Assembly: GCF_900102085.1 (NCBI RefSeq)
Contig: NZ_FMVM01000003.1
Coordinates: 248,001-312,000, forward strand
Origin: Paenibacillus polysaccharolyticus
GTDB lineage: Bacteria; Bacillota; Bacilli; Paenibacillales; Paenibacillaceae
Reading direction: 5' to 3'
Length of the DNA stretch: 64,000 bases
Made by a program: the position numbers and the translations under genes. The notes below the pieces were generated by a model. It saw nothing but the letters and a program-made list of their open reading frames with translations, was not told where the DNA came from and searched no databases. This document shows positions 33,882 to 44,104 of this stretch, in pieces (position 1 is the first letter of the stretch; every line of letters starts with the position of its first letter).

Positions 33882-36362
33882 CTAGATAAACAAATTATGA
33901 TTTGCATGATCCGCTTGTCCGAGATAATAACCCACACCGCCAATGACAGCCTGATCGATCAATTCCTCACGTTGTATGCCCATCAGATCCATCGACATCT
34001 GACAAGCTACGATCTCAACCCCTTGAGCGATAGCCGATTGCATGAGTTGTTCCAGCGAAGCTACGTTATTTTTTTTCATTAACCCTCGGATCATTTTCGG
34101 TCCTGCACCAAACATATTCATCCTGGAGAGTCCCAGCTTCAGGCTGTTGCTTGGTAACATGAAGTCAAACATACGGGCCATGCCTGTTTTGACCGGTGCT
34201 CGTTGCATCTCTTGTTTTCGAATGATATTCAAACCCCAGAAGGTGAAAAACATCGTTACTTTACGCCCGCTGGCTGCTGCTCCATTAGCAATAATGAAGG
34301 AGGCGATGGCCTTATCGAGTTCACCACTAAATACGACCATTGTACTTGCTTTTTCAAGTTGCATTGAACCGCTTGTGACAGGCGAAGTATTCTTGGCCAG
34401 AACGGCCTCGATTACCCCGCCCTTATCCCGCTCCAGCTTGAGTACGTCAGACCCCGACATGGTTGCCCAAGCCTTCACATCCTCATAAAATCCTGGATCT
34501 GAAGCTTTGACCCGTAGGGTCTGTCCGTCTGCCAACTGATCCATTTTTTGTTTAACCTCGATTAGCGGGCCAGGGCAACTCAAACCACATACATTCAGTT
34601 CATTATCAATATGGAGCTCCCTAGATGCATCTTCTCCTGATCCTTTGTTTTCATTTGCATTCCCATTCATCAAAATTCTCCCTTGCTCTTTTTGGGGTTC
34701 TACGCCTGCAGGTTTGAATTGTGCCTGACGATACGTCTTGTAACCCCCGCTTAAATTCTTCACCTGATAGCCATGCTGACGTAGAATTTGTGTAGCGGTA
34801 TAACCACGAAGTCCAACCTGACAATAAACCCAGATTTCTTTGGTTACATCCAGCTCTCCAAGCCGCTGACGAAGCTCATCCACCGGAATGGATAGAGACC
34901 CGGGAATGTTACCGTTACGGTGTTCCAGATCACTCCGAACATCCACTAATACGGACTGGGCAGCGTCACGTTCTGCAAGTTGATCATACGTGTAGGAATG
35001 CACTCGTTCGCCCAAGATGTTCTCGGCAGCATATCCGACCATATTAACCGGGTCTTTTGCAGAAGAGTATGGCGGTGCATAACTGAGTTCCAGTTCCGTA
35101 AGATCTCGTACATTTCCCCCGAAGTGAATCGCCACTGCAATATCATCAATTCGTTTGTCCACACCTTCATAACCAACAGCTTGTGCACCTAGAATCTTCC
35201 CATCCGGAGCAAAGAGTAATTTCAACGTAACTGCACTAGAACCAGGATAATAGGAAGCATGAGATGCAGGGTGTACGATAACACTTCGATAGTCTTTCTG
35301 CATTCGTTTCAGCGTTTTTTCATTAGTGCCCGTAGATGCTCCTGTCATACCAAACACTTTGATAATCGATGTACCCTGAGTGCCTTTATAGGTGGTGGGA
35401 AGACCGGCAATCTGATCCGCTACGATCCGTCCCTGTTTGTTGGCAGGACCGGCAAGGGGAATTGCTGTCTGTGTGCCATGAATGTAATCCTTCACTTCGA
35501 TGGCATCGCCCACGGCATAAATATGCGGAACACTGCTCTCCATTTTGTCATTGACTATGATGTGTCCACGCGAACCGAGTGCTACGCCACTGTCCTGCAA
35601 AAATGAGGTGTCGGGTATAACCCCAATGGCCAGAATGACCATATCTGCAGATAATATTTTGCCATCGGACAATTCCACACCAATACCTTGATCTAACGTA
35701 CGGAAGCCTTGAACCCGCTGTGAAAATAAAAGATTTACTCCATTTTGCTCCATCTCTTGAGCTAGCATAGCTGCCAATTCCGGATCAAACGGGGTTAACA
35801 GCTGATCATTCCCCTCAATCAAAGTTACATCCAGTCCAGCTTCTTTCAAATTTTCAGCCATCTCTACACCGATAAACCCACCGCCAATGACAATCGAAGT
35901 ACGGTTGTTATCAGAACTTATCTGTTCTTTGATTCGATCAATATCAGGAATGTTCCTCACGGTATATATCAATGGATTCTCTTTGCCGGGCAGATCGGGC
36001 ACAAGTGGACGAGCACCAGGTGACAAAATTAATTCATCATAGTTTTCCTCGTATAAACCACGCTCGGCACTACGTACCTGCACGGTTCGTTTACTTGGAT
36101 CAACAGCGATAACCTCACTTTGTGTACGAACATCGATATTGAAACGATCCTCCATACCCTTCGGTGTCTGTACGAGCAGTCGCCCCCGTTCTTCAATCGT
36201 ACCTCCAATGTAATAAGGCAATCCGCAATTGGCAAATGAGATATATGGGCCTTTTTCAAACATAATAATCTCGGCATGTTCGTCTAGACGACGGAGGCGT
36301 GCAGCAGCAGATGCACCGCCTGCTACGCCCCCCACGATTAACACTTTTTTAGGTTTATTCAT
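33882..36362 (-). CDS. Four-domain CoA-disulfide reductase / rhodanese / TusA / DsrE fusion
   Basis: About 826 residues fuse four sulfur-handling modules. Residues 1-450 are an FAD-NAD(P) disulfide reductase of the CoADR type (VLIVGGVAGGASAAARLRRL; active Cys in SFANCGLPYYIGG). Next is a rhodanese (about 465-550, active Cys in VYCQVGLRG), a TusA domain (about 580-655, NVCGLSCPGPLIEVKQ) and a DsrE/DsrF-like domain (about 680-826, with CQMSMDLMG near the end). The likely work is reducing CoA- or protein-bound persulfides and polysulfides and relaying the sulfane sulfur. The ATG at 36362 overlaps the ArsR stop by eight bases. The two-domain CoADR-rhodanese is known; the full fusion is less common. 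Confidence 0.92.
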   Translation of the reverse strand: MNKPKKVLIVGGVAGGASAAARLRRLDEHAEIIMFEKGPYISFANCGLPYYIGGTIEERGRLLVQTPKGMEDRFNIDVRTQSEVIAVDPSKRTVQVRSAERGLYEENYDELILSPGARPLVPDLPGKENPLIYTVRNIPDIDRIKEQISSDNNRTSIVIGGGFIGVEMAENLKEAGLDVTLIEGNDQLLTPFDPELAAMLAQEMEQNGVNLLFSQRVQGFRTLDQGIGVELSDGKILSADMVILAIGVIPDTSFLQDSGVALGSRGHIIVNDKMESSVPHIYAVGDAIEVKDYIHGTQTAIPLAGPANKQGRIVADQIAGLPTTYKGTQGTSIIKVFGMTGASTGTNEKTLKRMQKDYRSVIVHPASHASYYPGSSAVTLKLLFAPDGKILGAQAVGYEGVDKRIDDIAVAIHFGGNVRDLTELELSYAPPYSSAKDPVNMVGYAAENILGERVHSYTYDQLAERDAAQSVLVDVRSDLEHRNGNIPGSLSIPVDELRQRLGELDVTKEIWVYCQVGLRGYTATQILRQHGYQVKNLSGGYKTYRQAQFKPAGVEPQKEQGRILMNGNANENKGSGEDASRELHIDNELNVCGLSCPGPLIEVKQKMDQLADGQTLRVKASDPGFYEDVKAWATMSGSDVLKLERDKGGVIEAVLAKNTSPVTSGSMQLEKASTMVVFSGELDKAIASFIIANGAAASGRKVTMFFTFWGLNIIRKQEMQRAPVKTGMARMFDFMLPSNSLKLGLSRMNMFGAGPKMIRGLMKKNNVASLEQLMQSAIAQGVEIVACQMSMDLMGIQREELIDQAVIGGVGYYLGQADHANHNLFI

Positions 36363-36672
36363 CTTCGCAACCATCCTCTTTAAATAAAATCATGACTAAC
36401 TGCTCCGCGCGTGAGTCAGCCAGTACGTAATTGACTTCAAGGCCATTTCGCTCTGTAGCAACAATACCCGCACTGCGAAGCTTCTGCAGATGCTGTGACA
36501 CCGTCGACTGCGGGAGATCCAGACATTCCTGCATATATGAAACATTACATTTTTTTTTGCGCATCAAACCACGAACGATACATAAACGTACGGGATGAGA
36601 CAGCGCTTTAAGAAACTCTGCTGGCTCGTCAAACTGTTTTAATTGATTCCGATCGAACGCAGGCAACTCCAA
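36355..36672 (-). CDS. ArsR-family repressor, possible persulfide sensor
   Basis: The 105 residues are an ArsR winged helix (ALSHPVRLCIVRGLM, then LDLPQSTVSQHLQKLRSAGIV). Cysteines are at 31, 42, 50 and 102. The pair Cys42 and Cys102 lies close to the sensing pair of the persulfide regulators SqrR/BigR (about 41 and 107), and there is no classical CVC arsenic site. Since it is translationally coupled to a persulfide-handling enzyme, derepression by reactive sulfur is a good inference. Its promoter overlaps two palindromes. Confidence 0.88.
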   Translation of the reverse strand: MELPAFDRNQLKQFDEPAEFLKALSHPVRLCIVRGLMRKKKCNVSYMQECLDLPQSTVSQHLQKLRSAGIVATERNGLEVNYVLADSRAEQLVMILFKEDGCEDE

Positions 36673-36688
36673 AATGATTCCTCCTCAA

Positions 36689-36730
36689 ACGTTATAACGT
36701 AATATTACGATATAGTGATTTAATTGTCAA
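36689..36730 (-). promoter_or_regulatory. Promoter and ArsR operator pair
   Basis: On the minus strand TTGACA (36730-36725), a 17-base spacer and TAATAT (36707-36702) form a sigma-A promoter. Two overlapping perfect palindromes, CGTAATATTACG (36698-36709) and ACGTTATAACGT (36689-36700), cover the -10 and start region. Confidence 0.75.
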
Positions 36731-36831
36731 TGTGTATTCTTTACAAATCATACTCAATAACGAATTTAGTTTCAGTCTTATTGGCTGTACATAAGAAAGT
36801 TTCAAATAAACAAGACAAAATAAAAAGACAA

Positions 36832-36868
36832 AAGCATACACCTGGCCCTAATGACCAGAAGTATGCTT
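36832..36868 (-). terminator. Terminator downstream of the second MarR gene
   Basis: AAGCATAC (36832-36839) pairs with GTATGCTT (36861-36868), with an inner CTGG/CCAG stem. The minus direction then enters a T-rich tract. Confidence 0.65.
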
Positions 36869-36953
36869 ATTTATGATCATTGCATTATTCGTTTTGTTTT
36901 TTAACATCATCAGATTATTTACTACACTCATTTCACGATCAGATTTTGCTCGT

Positions 36954-37400
36954 TTAACCTGAACTCGTTAAGGCAGGCTCTTTCGCATTCGTTTTGGGTG
37001 CAGTCATTTTCCCAAGCAGATATACAAGCAATTGTTGATTGTGCATCGAGATGTTGCTCAGTACGGAATTCATAAACTCATTGCGGATCGTGATACCGCG
37101 CGTGGTTTCCATTCTGCCCTTATCGGATAATGAAACCCACACAATCCGCCTGTCCTGATCATCACGAACTCTGCATATGAGGCCATTTTTCTCCATTCGA
37201 TCCAATAACATCGTTACTGCAGCAGGTGTTGTCGCAAGAAATGGAATCAAATCAGATGGTTTCATCTTTGCATGATCTTCGAGCACCTCAAGTACCGCAA
37301 GCTGTGCCTCTGTTAACGAAGGGGCTAATTCCTGATCCATATGCAGTTTATAATCTTTGGTTAATCTGGACCAGCATTTAGCAAAATCGGAATTATACAT
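36954..37400 (-). CDS. MarR-family regulator
   Basis: The 148 residues are a MarR winged helix (MKPSDLIPFLATTPAAVTMLLDRMEKNGLI; wing RVRDDQDRRIVWVSLSDKG). It is monocistronic, between terminators, and its target genes are not evident from the neighbourhood. It is distinct in sequence from the MarR at 33069. Confidence 0.88.
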   Translation of the reverse strand: MYNSDFAKCWSRLTKDYKLHMDQELAPSLTEAQLAVLEVLEDHAKMKPSDLIPFLATTPAAVTMLLDRMEKNGLICRVRDDQDRRIVWVSLSDKGRMETTRGITIRNEFMNSVLSNISMHNQQLLVYLLGKMTAPKTNAKEPALTSSG

Positions 37401-37566
37401 CGAACATCACTCCTCCTGCAACGGATAATCATTTCATTTGCTTAAGTTTTCGCGCTTCAAAGCCGCATTCCTGCTGCATTTTTTCAATTTCCCAGCGATC
37501 GACTGTAATCGACGAAGGTTGTTAAACTTCGCTTGATGATGCACTTCTCATCCGCCCAAGAACAAC

Positions 37567-37618
37567 AAAAAAAGACTCTTCACCCGACAGAATCAGCACT
37601 GCCAGCGAAGAGTCTTTT
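37567..37618 (-). terminator. Terminator of parE-parC
   Basis: AAAGACTCTTC (37571-37581) pairs with GAAGAGTCTTT (37607-37617). A seven-T run follows in the minus direction. Confidence 0.8.
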
Positions 37619-37625
37619 ATCTTTT

Positions 37626-40088
37626 TTAGGAGGTTGTCCCCGGTTGATTCTCATTAAAATCCTGAATCAGCTCGGTAATTTCGTCCTGTTTGTCCACAGG
37701 AACAAGTAATTTACCGATGTGTTTACGTTCTGTAAGTGGAACGCTCTCGGATGAGATCGTATGGGCTTGTCCCTCTTTGGTCATCACCGTCAACTGACGT
37801 TGCTCTTTACAGTAGAATGCACCTGCAATACGGCTACCATTCGGTTTAACACGTTTACCTTCCTTGAATTCAAAGGTAACCACGCCTTTACCACCACGGC
37901 TCTGCGGGGCATAGTCCAGAAGCAAGGATCGTTTACCATAACCGAGGTCACTCAATACAGCTACCTCTCCCTCATCTCCCTCTACCCATAACACTGAGAC
38001 TACTTCATCCGTATCTTTCAATTGAATACCACGAACACCACCAGAGACTCGTCCCATTGGATTCACTTCATCTTCACGGAAACGAATCGCCATCGCTTCT
38101 TTGGTAATCAGCATGATATCTTTCCCGCCCGTACTTAGATGTACGGACAGCACTTCATCATCCTTAGCAACCTTGCATGCCGCTACGGCACCCGAGCGCT
38201 TTGTAATGTATTCCTTAAGTTCAGTTCGTTTGACCTGTCCCTTGCGGGTTACAAATACCAGACTGTGATCTGGTTCCTCGAACGATTTGATCGCCAGTAC
38301 ACTGGTGATCCGATCATCCTTCGCCAGAGGAATTACATTAACGATGGCGGTACCCGGATCTTTCCACTTAAACTCCGGCACTTGATGCACAGGCAGGAGG
38401 AAATATTGCCCTTTTTGTGTGAAGACAAGCAAATTCTCCAATGTATTTACTTCAAGCACCTGGGAGATATAATCTCCTTCTTTTACACCGCTAGCACTTC
38501 GCTCACCGCCAGAACGTGTGAAGGACTGCATGCTCGAACGTTTAACATATCCTTCTTTGGACAATGTCACAAATACATCTTCTGCGTTGACCAATACTTC
38601 GAGATTAACCTTAAGTTCCTCTACTTCACCCTGAATGGCGGAGCGGCGCTCAATTCCGTATTTCTCTTTGATCTCCAGCAGTTCTTTACGAATGACCCCG
38701 ATCAGCTTCCGATCACTATCGAGAATCGAGCGTAGCTGTGAAATTTTCTTCATGAGATCATCCAGCTCTTTTTGCAGCGAATTAATCTCCAGATTCGTCA
38801 AACGATACAATTGCAAGGTGAGAATAGAATCCGCTTGACGTTCCGTGAACCCAAACATCCAGATCAGATTGTTTTGAGCATCCTGACGATTCTTCGAAGC
38901 TTTAATCGCTGCGATTACTTCATCCAAAATGTTAAGGGCTTTCACCAGCCCCTCCAGGACATGAGCACGGTCTTCCGCTTTCTCCAGCTCATACTTGGTT
39001 CGGAAAGTTACTACTTCGCGTTGGTGGGCAATATAAGCTTCCAGAATCGCTTTTAGACCAAGTTGCTGCGGCGCTTTGTTCACAATCGCGACCATATTGA
39101 AGTTGTATGTGACTTGCAGGTCGGTTTTTTTCAGCAAATAAGCCAAAATCCCTTGTGCATCCGCATCTTTTTTCAGCTCAACAACAATCCGTAATCCTTC
39201 GCGTCCACTTTCATCCCGAACTTCTGCGATACCTTCAACCTTTTTCTCCAGGCGGATATTTTCCATCGCCGTAACAAGACGGGATTTAACCACCTGATAA
39301 GGAATCTCCGTAATAACGATCTGCTGCTTGCCGCCACGCATATTTTCGATCTCGGTTTTGGAACGTATGTAGATTCGTCCTTTACCTGTACGATATGCAT
39401 CCAGGATACCGTCGCCGCCCATAATTAAGCCGCCTGTTGGAAAATCAGGGCCCTTGATGAACATCATGATCTCGTCCAGTTCAATGGATGGTTTCTCCAT
39501 TACAGCAATACAAGCATCGATCGTTTCACGCAAATTATGCGGTGGAATCTCGGTTGCAAAACCGGAAGAGATTCCGCTTACCCCATTGACCAGCAGGTTG
39601 GGATAACGGGAAGGTAACACAACCGGTTCCTTGGCTGTATTATCAAAATTATCTTTAAACAACACGGTGCGTTTCTCAATATCACGAAGCATCTCCATTG
39701 CAATAGATGACAAACGAGCCTCTGTATAACGCATAGCTGCAGCCGGATCATCGTCTTGTGAGCCCCAGTTACCGTGTCCGTCTACAAGCATATGGCCCAT
39801 TTTCCATGGCTGTGCCATTCGTACCATACCTTCATAGATCGAGGAGTCACCATGAGGGTGATAATTACCCATAACGTCTCCTACCGTTTTGGCAGATTTA
39901 CGATATGGCTTCTCCGGTGTATTGCCCGAGTCGTACATGGCGTAAAGAATACGCCGCTGTACTGGCTTTAATCCATCCCGCACATCGGGAATCGCTCGAT
40001 CCTGAATAATATATTTGGAGTAGCGACCAAAACGGTCACCAACGACCTCTTCAAGAAAGGCCGGCATAAATTGTTCTGATAGACTCAT
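37626..40088 (-). CDS. parC: DNA topoisomerase IV subunit A
   Basis: About 820 residues: breakage-reunion domain with active-site Tyr121 ([12 protein letters not shown]) and a C-terminal beta-pinwheel with repeated strands such as [17 protein letters not shown]. Together with ParE it decatenates daughter chromosomes. The quinolone-determining segment is [12 protein letters not shown], with the serine and glutamate that change in resistant mutants both intact. The C-terminus lacks the GyrA box, supporting ParC rather than GyrA. The ATG at 40088 with AAGGTG upstream is preferred over a GTG at 40097. It follows parE by 12 bases. Confidence 0.95.
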   Translation of the reverse strand: MSLSEQFMPAFLEEVVGDRFGRYSKYIIQDRAIPDVRDGLKPVQRRILYAMYDSGNTPEKPYRKSAKTVGDVMGNYHPHGDSSIYEGMVRMAQPWKMGHMLVDGHGNWGSQDDDPAAAMRYTEARLSSIAMEMLRDIEKRTVLFKDNFDNTAKEPVVLPSRYPNLLVNGVSGISSGFATEIPPHNLRETIDACIAVMEKPSIELDEIMMFIKGPDFPTGGLIMGGDGILDAYRTGKGRIYIRSKTEIENMRGGKQQIVITEIPYQVVKSRLVTAMENIRLEKKVEGIAEVRDESGREGLRIVVELKKDADAQGILAYLLKKTDLQVTYNFNMVAIVNKAPQQLGLKAILEAYIAHQREVVTFRTKYELEKAEDRAHVLEGLVKALNILDEVIAAIKASKNRQDAQNNLIWMFGFTERQADSILTLQLYRLTNLEINSLQKELDDLMKKISQLRSILDSDRKLIGVIRKELLEIKEKYGIERRSAIQGEVEELKVNLEVLVNAEDVFVTLSKEGYVKRSSMQSFTRSGGERSASGVKEGDYISQVLEVNTLENLLVFTQKGQYFLLPVHQVPEFKWKDPGTAIVNVIPLAKDDRITSVLAIKSFEEPDHSLVFVTRKGQVKRTELKEYITKRSGAVAACKVAKDDEVLSVHLSTGGKDIMLITKEAMAIRFREDEVNPMGRVSGGVRGIQLKDTDEVVSVLWVEGDEGEVAVLSDLGYGKRSLLLDYAPQSRGGKGVVTFEFKEGKRVKPNGSRIAGAFYCKEQRQLTVMTKEGQAHTISSESVPLTERKHIGKLLVPVDKQDEITELIQDFNENQPGTTS

Positions 40089-40100
40089 TCCAAGCACCTT

Positions 40101-42080
40101 CTATTCTTCGTACTCTGTAAAGTCGACATTCTCTACAATCCAGCGTTTGCGTGGATCCACTTTATCACCCATCAATGTAGATACACGACGCTCTGCTTTG
40201 GCTGCATCCACAATCTCCACTTTTAGCATAGCGCGTGTCTCCGGGTTCATCGTTGTTTCCCACAGTTGATCCGGGTTCATCTCACCAAGTCCTTTATAAC
40301 GCTGTAATTCGACATTATTTCCGAACTCTTTCATATAATTCGCAAGTTCTTCGTCCGTCCAGGCATATCTTACCGTTGCCATTTTACCGGATTTACGAGT
40401 GAGTTTATATAAAGGTGGTTGCGCAATATATACTTTCCCTGCATCAATTAACGGTTTCATGTAACGGTAAAAGAACGTAAGTAGCAACACCTGGATATGT
40501 GCGCCATCCGTATCTGCATCCGTCATGATAATGATTTTGGAATAATTGCTGTCCTCTACGGCAAACTCCGTTCCGATTCCTGCGCCTATTGCTGCTGTAA
40601 TTGCACGATACTCTTCATTTTTCAGAATATCCGCAAGCTTCGATTTTTCCGGATTCAACGGTTTTCCCTTTAACGGCAGAATCGCCTGTATTTTAGAATC
40701 CCGTCCTTGCTTGGCTGAACCACCTGCAGAGTCACCTTCCACAATAAACAATTCATTGCGTGTAAAATCTTTCGATTGCGCAGGCGTCAGCTTGCCATTC
40801 AAGTTAGAACTTTCACTGCGCTTTTTCCCTGTTCGCATCTCGTCACGGGCTTTCCGCGCGGCTTCTCTCGCTTTGGACGCCTGCACTGCTTTGCGAATCA
40901 AGGTCTGTGCAACCTGCGGGTTCTCTTCCAGAAAACGTTGAATATTTTCGGAGACCACTGAATCAACTGCACTTCGAGCAGAAGCACTTCCGAGCTGATC
41001 TTTGGTCTGACCGACAAATTCCACTTCAGACATTTTGACGCTAATTACCGCCATCATGCCTTCACGCAGATCATTACCTTCCAGATTTTTATCTTTTTCC
41101 TTGATCATGCTGGTACGCCGAGCGTAGTCGTTCATTACACGGGTATAGGCTGCCCTGAATCCGGTCTCATGCGTTCCTCCACCACGGGTCGGGATCGAAT
41201 TGACAAAGGAAGCAAGTGTTTCTGTATAACCCGCATTATACTGGATTGCCACTTCTACCTCGATATCGTCCTTATCTGCGTAGAAGTGTATAACGTCATG
41301 AAGTACATCTTTATTTTCGTTCAAAAACTCAACAAACTGGCTCGCGCCGCCCTCGTACATATACTCATCTTGGTTGCCTGAACGTTCGTCCTTAAGCACA
41401 ATTTTCAGACCCGAGTTCAGGAAAGCAATCTCCTGAAGGCGTTCTGCCAGTGTATCATAATTCAACTGAATTCCATTCTGAAAAACGCGAATATCCGGTT
41501 TAAACGTAACTTTGGTGCCTGTGCGATTGGTATTACCCAATACTTCAAGACCAGTCACGGGTTCTCCTACATGTTCGACGCCTTTTTTGTCCTGCCAATA
41601 TTCAAAACGTTGACGATGGATCTTACCATCACGGAAAATTTCGACTTCAAGCCACTCTGACAATGCGTTGGTGACCGAAGCCCCTACACCGTGCAGACCA
41701 CCTGATTTTTTATATCCTGATCCACCGAACTTACCGCCTGCGTGCAAAATCGTAAACACGACCTGGGGAGTGGGAATCCCTGTTTTATGTATACCTGTCG
41801 GAATTCCCCTTCCGTTATCCTGAACTGTAATAGAACCGTCCTTGTGCAGCGTGATATCGATTTTGGAGCAGAATTTGGCTAGGTGCTCATCGACAGCGTT
41901 GTCTACGATCTCCCATACCAAATGATGTAGACCTGAAGTACTGGTGCTGCCGATGTACATCCCCGGCCTTTTCCGAACCGCTACCAGTCCTTCAAGTACT
42001 TGAATGTCGTCCGCGTCGTAGCCCGAGGCGCCCTGTCCTCCGCCTGTCGAACCTGCCGACATATCGATTTGCTCGACCAT
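40101..42080 (-). CDS. parE: DNA topoisomerase IV subunit B
   Basis: The 659 residues include a GHKL ATPase (EIVDNAVDEHLAKF, QDNGRGIPTGIH, GLHGVGASVTNAL), transducer (QTKDQLGSASAR) and TOPRIM domain (IVEGDSAGGSAKQGRD, IMTDADTDGAHIQ). It powers strand passage by ParC. Length and pairing with parC exclude GyrB. The permease gene of an ABC exporter ends only 76 bases upstream on the same strand with no clear terminator between, so partial read-through is possible. Confidence 0.95.
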   Translation of the reverse strand: MVEQIDMSAGSTGGGQGASGYDADDIQVLEGLVAVRKRPGMYIGSTSTSGLHHLVWEIVDNAVDEHLAKFCSKIDITLHKDGSITVQDNGRGIPTGIHKTGIPTPQVVFTILHAGGKFGGSGYKKSGGLHGVGASVTNALSEWLEVEIFRDGKIHRQRFEYWQDKKGVEHVGEPVTGLEVLGNTNRTGTKVTFKPDIRVFQNGIQLNYDTLAERLQEIAFLNSGLKIVLKDERSGNQDEYMYEGGASQFVEFLNENKDVLHDVIHFYADKDDIEVEVAIQYNAGYTETLASFVNSIPTRGGGTHETGFRAAYTRVMNDYARRTSMIKEKDKNLEGNDLREGMMAVISVKMSEVEFVGQTKDQLGSASARSAVDSVVSENIQRFLEENPQVAQTLIRKAVQASKAREAARKARDEMRTGKKRSESSNLNGKLTPAQSKDFTRNELFIVEGDSAGGSAKQGRDSKIQAILPLKGKPLNPEKSKLADILKNEEYRAITAAIGAGIGTEFAVEDSNYSKIIIMTDADTDGAHIQVLLLTFFYRYMKPLIDAGKVYIAQPPLYKLTRKSGKMATVRYAWTDEELANYMKEFGNNVELQRYKGLGEMNPDQLWETTMNPETRAMLKVEIVDAAKAERRVSTLMGDKVDPRKRWIVENVDFTEYEE

Positions 42081-42156
42081 TCATGCTCCCCCTTCTTAAC
42101 TTGAAACTACAAAAATGCCTGAAATGCAAACAGATGTTTTCTTATCCTTGTCCATT

Positions 42157-43155
42157 TTAATTCAAGATATCCCGTTTCGTAAAGACAAGGAATGATACAA
42201 TGAGTGATGCAACGCCCCAAACACTAAGCACAATAAGGGAAAATCCAAGGTTCATGCCTTCAATTGGTGGCAATCCGCCAGACAAATAATCAGGCAGTTC
42301 CAGGTTCACCATAAACAAATACTTCGCTGTTTCCCACGAAGCTGCCATATTGGTTAGAATCGTTCCAGCGATCAGCGCAGCCATCATAATTACGATACTT
42401 GCCGCTGTACTGCGAACAAGAACCGATACCATAAACGCCAGCATAGCCACGATGATACTTACAAACCAGATCAAACCTGCTTGCATGAGCATGTACTGCC
42501 ATTGACTTACCGCATGTACGGCAGACATATCCACTTCGGTGCCAACCACTTTGAATCCAGTGAAGACAGGCATGCCGAAACCTTTGTAACCAAAAACGGC
42601 CCCGGATATCCCGTAACAGATCACATAAGCAGAAACGACGATGATCGAAACAAACATGATCAATGTGATCAGTTTGCTTAGAAGCACTTTCCACCGTCTA
42701 ACGGGGCGAGTCAGCAACATTTTGATCGTGCCTGTTGTCCGTTCTCCTGACACCAGGTCTGAAGCGATTGCCATAATCAAAAGCGGGATAAACAATCCAA
42801 CGGCATTGTTCATAAATTCCCTTGTAAACGTCACACCGCCTGGTTCTTTGGGATTAATGTTATTTTCCAGATAGTATTGCATCTGCTGGATATAGACGGT
42901 TCTATACTTTTTGTATTCCTCGGGAACCCGATCACTGCCTAGTGAGTTCTGATTATCCGTAATCGCTTGTTGTAATTCAAGCCTCCAGTCACCACCGAAC
43001 TTGTCTTGGTTATTCTGAGCCGATTTCATCTGTGCATACGTGAACATCGGAACAAGGATGGCCAGAACGATAAAAATAATATAAAGGCGTTTCTTCTTGA
43101 CCATTTTAATGGTCTCATTACGAATGAGCGGCATGATATTATTCAATGGATTCAC
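42157..43155 (-). CDS. ABC-2-type exporter permease
   Basis: The 332 residues have about six membrane helices and a large extracellular loop after TM1 (about 45-110), as in NatB/BcrB-like permeases. The N-terminus is a typical cytosolic amphipathic stretch (LIRNETIKMVKKKRLYIIFI). It overlaps the ATPase gene by 17 bases and must be its membrane partner. The substrate is unknown. Confidence 0.88.
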   Translation of the reverse strand: MNPLNNIMPLIRNETIKMVKKKRLYIIFIVLAILVPMFTYAQMKSAQNNQDKFGGDWRLELQQAITDNQNSLGSDRVPEEYKKYRTVYIQQMQYYLENNINPKEPGGVTFTREFMNNAVGLFIPLLIMAIASDLVSGERTTGTIKMLLTRPVRRWKVLLSKLITLIMFVSIIVVSAYVICYGISGAVFGYKGFGMPVFTGFKVVGTEVDMSAVHAVSQWQYMLMQAGLIWFVSIIVAMLAFMVSVLVRSTAASIVIMMAALIAGTILTNMAASWETAKYLFMVNLELPDYLSGGLPPIEGMNLGFSLIVLSVWGVASLIVSFLVFTKRDILN

Positions 43156-44104
43156 CTTCTGTCATTTTTAAGAATAGTTGCTCAAGTGTAGGCTGAATCC
43201 GTTGTACGCCCTCAACCTGAATGCCTGCTTCAACCATCTGCTGTACCAGCTCCGGTATCCGTTCTTCATGCATCTCGGCAACAACAGCATTCGCACCGAG
43301 CCCTGCAACAATTGTATCATCCATGACATCACCGGGGCGGCTAACCAGCGTAATCCCCTTATCAAGTAAAAGCTGACGGCCTGCATCAAAAGGTGTAAGA
43401 TGCCATATCGCCACCTTCGAATGGTCTTCGATCAGTTCATTCACACCACCAACTGCAAGCACACGGCCGGTACTGATTATGGCTACCCGATCACAGAGAA
43501 GTTGAATTTCACTTAACAAGTGACTGCTGACGAACACTGCCATCCCCTCACTGGCAAGCTGTTTGATAAATTCACGTAACTCCTTAATCCCTTTGGGATC
43601 AAGTCCATTCGTTGGTTCATCCAGAATCAACAACCGTGGTCTTCCAAGTAATGCCTGGGCAATTCCGAGCCGCTGGCGCATACCCAGTGAATAGGTTCTA
43701 ACTTTATCATGAATACGTTGATCCAGACGCACAATATTGACCACTTCATGAATACGGTCATGATCAACGCCTGGTTGCATCCGGGCAAAGTGCTCCAGGT
43801 TTTCCCACCCTGTCAAATATGTATATACCTCAGGATTTTCCACGATGGAACCAACATATTTGAGCGCTCGTTCGGGATCACGATTCACGTCGTATCCACA
43901 GACCGAAATTTTTCCTTCTGTAGGTTTAATCAGATCAACCAGCATACGAATCGTTGTCGTTTTCCCCGCACCATTCGGCCCCAAAAAACCGAAAATTTCA
44001 CCAGGTTTGACATCAAAAGTGACGTCTTTAATAATCCATTTCCGTCCAATTTTTTTCTTTAGGTGTTGTACGGACAAGACGGAATCATACTGCTTCTCTG
44101 CCAT
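43139..44104 (-). CDS. ABC exporter ATP-binding protein
   Basis: The 321 residues form one ABC domain (about 8-215): Walker A GPNGAGKT, signature YSLGMRQR, Walker B LLILDEPTNGLDP, and an H-loop in VSSHLLSE. A C-terminal extension of about 100 residues is shared with DrrA/NatA-type exporters. Its ATG directly follows the stop of the SGNH hydrolase gene, so the three genes form one operon with the permease. Confidence 0.92.
   Translation of the reverse strand: MAEKQYDSVLSVQHLKKKIGRKWIIKDVTFDVKPGEIFGFLGPNGAGKTTTIRMLVDLIKPTEGKISVCGYDVNRDPERALKYVGSIVENPEVYTYLTGWENLEHFARMQPGVDHDRIHEVVNIVRLDQRIHDKVRTYSLGMRQRLGIAQALLGRPRLLILDEPTNGLDPKGIKELREFIKQLASEGMAVFVSSHLLSEIQLLCDRVAIISTGRVLAVGGVNELIEDHSKVAIWHLTPFDAGRQLLLDKGITLVSRPGDVMDDTIVAGLGANAVVAEMHEERIPELVQQMVEAGIQVEGVQRIQPTLEQLFLKMTEGESIE

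Noticed and set aside
37626..42080. Reading the topoisomerase pair as gyrA/gyrB
   Set aside because: The larger subunit lacks the GyrA box, and the gene pair is arranged parE-parC as in topoisomerase IV loci.
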